A stretch of DNA of 12,658 bases from an uncultured Lysobacteraceae bacterium (GTDB lineage Bacteria; Pseudomonadota; Gammaproteobacteria; Xanthomonadales; Xanthomonadaceae), in contig CAMLSB010000041.1 of NCBI GenBank assembly GCA_946482565.1, forward strand, positions 1 to 12,658, written 5' to 3'. Shown one piece after another: positions 7,341 through 12,658 of the stretch (the stretch's first letter is position 1; every line of letters begins with the position of its first letter). Made by a program: the position numbers and the translations under genes. Under the pieces are notes generated by a model. The model was not told the DNA's origin. It did not search any database and was given only the letters and a program-made list of their open reading frames with translations.

Positions 7341-7354
7341 TGGCCTCAATGGCC
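7337..7354. repeat. 9-bp tandem duplication covering the rodA stop codon
   Basis: TCAATGGCC occurs twice without a gap (7337-7345 and 7346-7354). On the coding strand this is GGC CAT TGA repeated, so the last two rodA codons and the stop are duplicated in frame. No third copy is seen at the other border of the accessory module (2673-2731). Confidence 0.9.
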
Positions 7355-8458
7355 GTGCATGGGCTTGTGGGCACGGACGGCCATGACCACGCCGAGGCCG
7401 GCGAGCAGCGACACCGCCGAGGTGCCGCCGTAGCTCAGCAGCGGCATCGGCACGCCGACCACGGGCAGCAGGCCGGAGATCATGCCGCCGTTGACGATCA
7501 CGTACACGAACAGCGAGAGGCCCAGGCTGCCCGCAAGCAGGCGCGAATAGCCGTCGCGCGCTTCCGCCGCGATCCACAGGCAGCGGCCGACGATGAACAG
7601 GTACAGCGCGAGCACCGTGGCCACGCCCACCCAGCCGAAATCCTCGCTGAGCACGGCGAAGATGAAGTCGGTGGTGTGCTCGGGCAGGTAGTTGAGGTGC
7701 GATTGCGAGCCCTGCCCCCAGCCCTTGCCGGTGAGGCCGCCGGCGCCGATCGCGATCTTCGACTGGATGATGTTCCAGCCGCTGCCCAGCGGATCGGATT
7801 CCGGATTGAGGAAGGTGAGGATGCGGTCCTTCTGGTACGGCCGCAGCATCCAGAACCAGGCCATCGGCGCGGCCGCGGCGACGCCGCCGAACGCCGCCGC
7901 GAACCACCACCACGACAGCCCGGCGAGGAACAGCACGAACGCGCCGCTGATGCCGACCAGCATCGCGGTGCCGAAGTCCGGCTGCAGCAGGATCAGCCCG
8001 GTCGGGATGCCGATGATCGACGCGGCGATGAGGACGACGCGGAAGCGCGGTGGCAGGACTTCGCGGTTGAGGTACCAGGCCGCCATCATCGGCAGCGTCA
8101 GTTTCAGCAGTTCCGCCGGCTGGAAATAGAACAGCTTCAGGTCGATCCAGTGGCGGCCGTGCTTGCCGGTGCCGATCGCCAGCACCAGCAGCAGCGGCAC
8201 CAGCGTGAGCGCATAGGCCGCCGGCGTGGCGTTGCGCAGGCGGTGCGGCGGAACGCGCGACAGCGCCCACAGCGCGGCCAGGCCGACCGCGAAGCGCGCG
8301 CCCTGCGCCAGCACCAGGGCCTGCGATTCGCCGCCGGCGCTGTACAGCACCGCGAGCGCGATGCCCATCAGCGCGACGAGCGCGGCGCACAGCCACAGGT
8401 CGAGCGTGCGCGACAGGCGCGCGGCGACGTCGAACAGGTAATGCAGGATGGCGTTCAT
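7346..8458 (-). CDS. rodA: RodA, SEDS-family peptidoglycan glycosyltransferase
   Basis: A 370-residue polytopic membrane protein of normal family length. It polymerises glycan strands from lipid II in the Rod complex together with PBP2. SEDS hallmarks are visible: FQPAELLKL (112-120), LQPDFGTAML (158-167), GSGWN followed by KGWGQGSQSHLNYLPEHTTDF (D264, the conserved catalytic-loop aspartate) and PLLSYGGTS (339-347). The ATG at 8458 overlaps the mrdA stop in an ATGA arrangement, with GGAGG 5 nt upstream (8464-8468). The last two codons and the stop are duplicated immediately downstream. The next conserved partner, mltB, is displaced by about 4.7 kb. Confidence 0.97.
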   Translation of the reverse strand: MNAILHYLFDVAARLSRTLDLWLCAALVALMGIALAVLYSAGGESQALVLAQGARFAVGLAALWALSRVPPHRLRNATPAAYALTLVPLLLVLAIGTGKHGRHWIDLKLFYFQPAELLKLTLPMMAAWYLNREVLPPRFRVVLIAASIIGIPTGLILLQPDFGTAMLVGISGAFVLFLAGLSWWWFAAAFGGVAAAAPMAWFWMLRPYQKDRILTFLNPESDPLGSGWNIIQSKIAIGAGGLTGKGWGQGSQSHLNYLPEHTTDFIFAVLSEDFGWVGVATVLALYLFIVGRCLWIAAEARDGYSRLLAGSLGLSLFVYVIVNGGMISGLLPVVGVPMPLLSYGGTSAVSLLAGLGVVMAVRAHKPMHGH

Positions 8459-10446
8459 CGCGGCCTCCGGGGCGCCGGCTTCGTCGGCGTCACCGCCGGC
8501 GTGCCTTCGTCGGCGGCCTCGACGGCGTCGCCCGTGTCGTCCACGGCACCATCCTCGAGCGCGCCGGCTTCCGCCTGCGCCGCCGCGGCCTCGATGGTTT
8601 CCGGTTCCGGCTGCTTGCCGAGGATCCAGGCATCCATGATCTTGCGCGCGATCGGGCCGGCGGTGTTCGCGCCGAAGCCGCCGTGCTCGACCATCACGGC
8701 GACCGCGATCGTCGGCGTATCCGCCGGCGCGTAGGCGATGAACCAGGCCTGGTGCCGCAGCGCCAGCGGCAAGGCATGCGGGTCCAGGCTGACGTTGCCG
8801 CGCCGGCTGATCTTCTGGGCGGTGCCGGTCTTGGCCGCGATCAGGTACGGCGAGCCGCGCCCGACGGAATACGCGGTGCCGCCGGGCCGCATCGTGCCTT
8901 CCATGCCTTCGCGCACCGCCTGCAGGTGCGCCGGATTGTCGCTGATGCGCACCGCCGGCGGCTCGGGCATCGGCTGCCACGGCGTCCGGTACCCGTCGCG
9001 GCGATCGCGCACCAGGTGCAGCCGGCGCAGCATGCCGTCGTCGGCGAGCGCGGCGGTGGCGCGCGCGAGCTGCAGGATCGTCGCCTTCCAGTAACCCTGC
9101 CCGATGCCTGAAATCACGGTTTCGCCGACGTACCAGGGCTCGCGGCTGTTCTTCCGCTTCCAGTCCGGCGACGGCACGATGCCGGAGGTCTCGCCGACCA
9201 GGTCGATGCCGGTGGGCTGGCCGAAACCGTAGCGCCGCATCCACTCGTCGAAGCGCTTGATGCCCATGTCCAGCGCGAGCTTGTAGTAGTACGTGTTGAC
9301 CGATTCGGAGATCGACTTGCGCAGGTCGGTCCAGCCATGCCCGCCGCCGTGCGCGTCGCGGTAACCGCGGCGCTGGCCAGGGATGTGGAATTCGCCGGTG
9401 GACAGCACGCGGTCCTGCGGCGTGCGCAGCCCGCTGTCGAGGCCTGCCAGGCCGAGGAAGGGCTTGATCGTCGAACCCGGCGGCCCGCCGCCGAGCACGT
9501 TGCGGTTGAACAGCGGCCGCGACGGATTCGCCATCAGCGCCTGGTAATCCGCGTGCGAGATGCCGTTGACGAACAGGTTCGGGTCGTAGGCGGGCAGGCT
9601 CACCATCGCCAGCACTTCGCCGGTGCGCGGATCCACCGCCACCGCCGAGCCGTCGAAGTCGCCGAACGCGGCGACCGCGGCGCGCTGCAGGTCGAGGTCG
9701 ATGGACAGGCGCAGGTCCGAGCCCGCCACCGCGGGCACGCGGCCGACGGTGCCCAGCGCGCGGCCTTCGACGTTGGTCTCGACCTGCTCGTAGCCGATCT
9801 TCCCGCGCAGGATGTCGTCGTAGTAGCGCTCCAGCCCGGTCTTGCCGATGTGGGTGAACGCCGCGTTCGCCGGGCCCAGCGCCTTCTGGTCGGCCTCGTC
9901 GACGCGCGCGACGTAGCCGATCACGTGCGCGAACAGCGCGCCGTAGGGATAGCGCCGGTTGAGGTAGGGCACGAGTTCGACGCCGGGAAAGCGCCACCGG
10001 TCGACCGCGAACCGCGCGGCCTCCTCCGGCTCGATGCGCGGCTTCAGCGTCACCGGCTTGAAACGGCCGGCGCGCAGCTGCGCCTGCAGGTTGCGCACGT
10101 CCTCGTCGGAGATCGCGACGATGCGGCGCAGCGCGGGCAGCCACTGGTCGGGTTCGCCGGCTTCCTGCGGCATCACGTCGAGGCGGTACGCCGGCACGTT
10201 GTCGGCGAGCACGCGGCCCTTGCGGTCGAGGATCAGGCCGCGCCCGGGCAGCACCGGCCGCAGCTTGACGCGGTTGGCTTCCGACTGCGTCGCGTACTGC
10301 GCGTGGTCGATGACCTGCAGCTTGAAATACCACGCACCGAGCCCGCCGAGCGCCAGCAGCACCACGACGAAGCCGATCGCCGCGCGCACGCGGAACTGCG
10401 CGGCTTCGGCGGCCTGCGACTTGAGCTGGCGGCGACGCGGCCCCAC
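8455..10446 (-). CDS. mrdA: Penicillin-binding protein 2 (elongation transpeptidase)
   Basis: A 663-residue class B PBP with one N-terminal membrane anchor (about 20-42), a pedestal/dimerisation domain with GRGLILDRKG (68-77), and a transpeptidase domain. The catalytic motifs are PGSTIKPF (S325, K328), SVN (382-384) and KTG (539-541). It cross-links peptidoglycan during lateral growth with RodA and MreC. A GTG at 10446 is chosen: it lies 3 nt after the mreD stop, and a basic cytosolic tail leads into the anchor. Residues about 613-663 form an Ala/Glu/Asp/Pro-rich tail that is not part of the catalytic fold and makes the protein slightly longer than E. coli PBP2. The last codon overlaps rodA. 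Identification is secure. Confidence 0.97.
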   Translation of the reverse strand: MGPRRRQLKSQAAEAAQFRVRAAIGFVVVLLALGGLGAWYFKLQVIDHAQYATQSEANRVKLRPVLPGRGLILDRKGRVLADNVPAYRLDVMPQEAGEPDQWLPALRRIVAISDEDVRNLQAQLRAGRFKPVTLKPRIEPEEAARFAVDRWRFPGVELVPYLNRRYPYGALFAHVIGYVARVDEADQKALGPANAAFTHIGKTGLERYYDDILRGKIGYEQVETNVEGRALGTVGRVPAVAGSDLRLSIDLDLQRAAVAAFGDFDGSAVAVDPRTGEVLAMVSLPAYDPNLFVNGISHADYQALMANPSRPLFNRNVLGGGPPGSTIKPFLGLAGLDSGLRTPQDRVLSTGEFHIPGQRRGYRDAHGGGHGWTDLRKSISESVNTYYYKLALDMGIKRFDEWMRRYGFGQPTGIDLVGETSGIVPSPDWKRKNSREPWYVGETVISGIGQGYWKATILQLARATAALADDGMLRRLHLVRDRRDGYRTPWQPMPEPPAVRISDNPAHLQAVREGMEGTMRPGGTAYSVGRGSPYLIAAKTGTAQKISRRGNVSLDPHALPLALRHQAWFIAYAPADTPTIAVAVMVEHGGFGANTAGPIARKIMDAWILGKQPEPETIEAAAAQAEAGALEDGAVDDTGDAVEAADEGTPAVTPTKPAPRRPR

Positions 10447-10449
10447 CGC

Positions 10450-10929
10450 CTACTTCCGGCCGCCGAGGCGCAGCCTGTCGAGCAGCAGGAAGACCGGTCC
10501 CCACAGCACCATGCCGACCAGCGGCGACCACCACGCCGCGAGCAGCGGCTGCGGTTCGCCCAGCGCGAGATGCACCACGGCAACGACGACGCGATCGTTC
10601 AGCAGCAGGCCGGCGACCGCCAGCGCCTGCTGCGACAACGGGAAGAAGCGCAACTGCGCGCGGAAGCGCTGCACGATGAAGGCCATCACCGTCAGCCGCA
10701 GCGCCTGTTCGCCGAGCACGGTGCCGAAGCACAGGTCGGCGAGCACGCCGGCGAGGAACGCGAAGCCCAGGCCGAAGCGGTCCGGCGCCTCGATCAACCA
10801 GTACACCATCACCAGCGCGAGCCAGTACGGGCGGTACGGCTGCAGCGGCACGGGCAGCGGCAACAGGCCGAGGAGCAGCGCGGCGAGCAGGCTCACCGGC
10901 AGCACCCAGCCGGGCGCATGGCGGTTCAT
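10450..10929 (-). CDS. mreD: Rod shape-determining protein MreD
   Basis: A 159-residue hydrophobic protein with about five membrane segments (roughly 10-30, 34-50, 52-70, 98-120, 128-150). Sequence is weakly conserved in this family, but size, topology and position between mreC and mrdA are diagnostic. MreD sits in the inner membrane and works with MreC to control PBP2-RodA activity. The ATG at 10929 overlaps the mreC stop (ATGA) and has GGAG about 8 nt upstream. The stop lies 3 nt before the mrdA GTG, so expression of the three genes is probably coupled. Confidence 0.94.
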   Translation of the reverse strand: MNRHAPGWVLPVSLLAALLLGLLPLPVPLQPYRPYWLALVMVYWLIEAPDRFGLGFAFLAGVLADLCFGTVLGEQALRLTVMAFIVQRFRAQLRFFPLSQQALAVAGLLLNDRVVVAVVHLALGEPQPLLAAWWSPLVGMVLWGPVFLLLDRLRLGGRK

Positions 10930-11798
10930 GGCTTCGGCTCCACCCGTGGCTGCGGATGCGGCTGCTCGCGCAGCAGCAACACGTCGCGGCCGCGATCGAG
11001 CCGCGCCGCGGGGCGCACGTCGCCGACGAGGAAGGCGTGGCTGTCGTCCGGGTGCAGCGCGACGATCGTGCCGACCGGGAAGCCGGCGGGGAAACGCCCG
11101 CCCAGGCCCGACGTCAGCACCACGTCGCCGATGCGCACGTCCGCCGACAGCGGCACGTTCGCCAGCGCGAGCCGGTCGCTGCGGCCGCTGCCGTAGGCGA
11201 GCAGGCGCACGCCGCTGCGCGCGACCATCACCGGCACCGCATGGTCCGGATCCGTCAGCAGCAGCACCGTCGCGGTGCCGGCCTGCACCGCGATGATCTG
11301 GCCGACGAGGCCACCAGCGTCGATCACCGCCTGTCCGAGGACGACGCCATCGCGCGTGCCGGCATCCAGCAACAGCCGCTGCCGGGTCGGATCCAGGTCG
11401 ATGTCGAGCACCGGCGCGAGCTGCACGTCGAGTCCGCCGTTGCGGCGCGCGGCGCCGAGCAGTTCGCGCAAATGCGCGTTCTCGGCGGATGCCGCCTGCA
11501 GCCGCGCAACGCGCGCGCCACTGACGAGCAGCGCATTGCGCAGCACGCGGTTCTCGCTGGCGAGGCGGTTGCGGGTGGCGGCGCCCTCGCGCAGCGTGTC
11601 GCCGATGCGCGCCGGCATCCCGGCCACCCACCACAGCGGTTGCACCACCGCGATCGCGCGATGCCGCAGCTGCGAGAGCCAGCCGCCGCGATGGTCGAGC
11701 ACGATCAGCGCGATCGCCAGCACCAGCCACGCCAGCAGCTTCAGCGTCCCGGCGACATCGCCGGTGCGGGAAGCGTGTGGGCTGGCGAAGCTGGGCAC
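10926..11798 (-). CDS. mreC: Rod shape-determining protein MreC
   Basis: A 290-residue bitopic protein: short cytosolic tail, one membrane helix (about 19-35), a probable coiled coil (about 68-115, with SENRVLRN and SAENAHLRELLG), then the paired beta-barrel periplasmic region (about 120-277) with GLVGQII and TSGLGGRFPAGFPVG (229-243). A short Pro-rich tail ends the protein. MreC activates the PBP2-RodA pair. The start is a GTG at 11798, 24 nt after the mreB stop, without an obvious ribosome site. No in-frame alternative start lies in that gap, and the length matches the family. Confidence 0.96.
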   Translation of the reverse strand: MPSFASPHASRTGDVAGTLKLLAWLVLAIALIVLDHRGGWLSQLRHRAIAVVQPLWWVAGMPARIGDTLREGAATRNRLASENRVLRNALLVSGARVARLQAASAENAHLRELLGAARRNGGLDVQLAPVLDIDLDPTRQRLLLDAGTRDGVVLGQAVIDAGGLVGQIIAVQAGTATVLLLTDPDHAVPVMVARSGVRLLAYGSGRSDRLALANVPLSADVRIGDVVLTSGLGGRFPAGFPVGTIVALHPDDSHAFLVGDVRPAARLDRGRDVLLLREQPHPQPRVEPKP

Positions 11799-11822
11799 GG
11801 GTGCGGGCGCGGGATCTTCGTC

Positions 11823-12658
<836 letters not shown>

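Larger units (their letters stand above)
2673..7345 (-). other. Accessory module (decayed RiPP-type locus) between rodA and mltB
   Basis: This block holds the promoter-like site, the radical SAM fragment, the C39/ABC exporter and the DUF5916 gene, all oriented like the host operon. By eye its coding sequence is less GC-saturated at third positions than mrdA or mltB; I did not compute this. No transposase, integrase or terminal inverted repeat is seen, so how it arrived is unknown. The 235-bp stretch 7111-7345 contains only the regulatory signals listed separately and no convincing precursor-peptide gene. Confidence 0.6.

Noticed and set aside
7314..8396. A 360-codon minus-strand frame overlapping rodA
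   Set aside because: Arg/Ala-rich shadow frame; RodA membrane segments and SEDS motifs are in the other frame.
9337..11196. Long plus-strand open frame (619 codons) antisense to mrdA/mreD/mreC
   Set aside because: Its product is Arg/His/Ala/Gln-rich with no recognisable domain. It is a high-GC shadow of genes whose motifs are unambiguous on the minus strand.

Overview
This window reads as a chromosomal segment of a high-GC gammaproteobacterium. The contiguous order mreB-mreC-mreD-mrdA-rodA, followed further on by mltB-rlpA-dacA, together with the base composition, suggests the Xanthomonadaceae/Lysobacteraceae (a Lysobacter- or Luteimonas-like genome). That assignment is inference; I could not search a database. 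All convincing genes lie on the minus strand, so transcription runs from high to low coordinates. Both ends are cut inside genes: mreB on the right and a D,D-carboxypeptidase on the left.

Right half (about 7346-12658): a tightly packed cell-elongation (Rod complex) operon. It encodes MreB (actin-like scaffold, C-terminal part), MreC (periplasmic coiled-coil/beta organiser), MreD (membrane partner), MrdA/PBP2 (class B transpeptidase) and RodA (SEDS glycan polymerase). Gaps are 24 nt or less, and two junctions (mreC/mreD and mrdA/rodA) use ATGA overlaps.

Middle (about 2673-7345): an accessory module set between rodA and mltB. It begins with a promoter-like sequence beside a 9-bp tandem duplication that covers the rodA stop codon. 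It then carries the 5' end of a radical SAM/SPASM-type peptide maturase (Shine-Dalgarno, start and CxxxCxxC cluster motif intact). That frame is joined out of register to a C39-peptidase/ABC exporter that has lost its catalytic-cysteine end. The module ends with a translationally coupled 731-residue DUF5916 outer-membrane beta-barrel protein with a CBM9-like N-terminal domain. Family knowledge suggests the remains of a RiPP (ribosomally made, modified peptide) maturation/export locus. No precursor peptide is visible.

Left half (1-2672): peptidoglycan remodelling genes, namely MltB (lytic transglycosylase lipoprotein), RlpA (DPBB lytic transglycosylase plus SPOR domain) and the start of a DacA/DacC-type carboxypeptidase. 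In Pseudomonas these genes directly follow pbpA-rodA, so the middle module looks like an interruption of an otherwise conserved cell-wall operon. No tRNA, rRNA, CRISPR array, transposase or integrase is visible.
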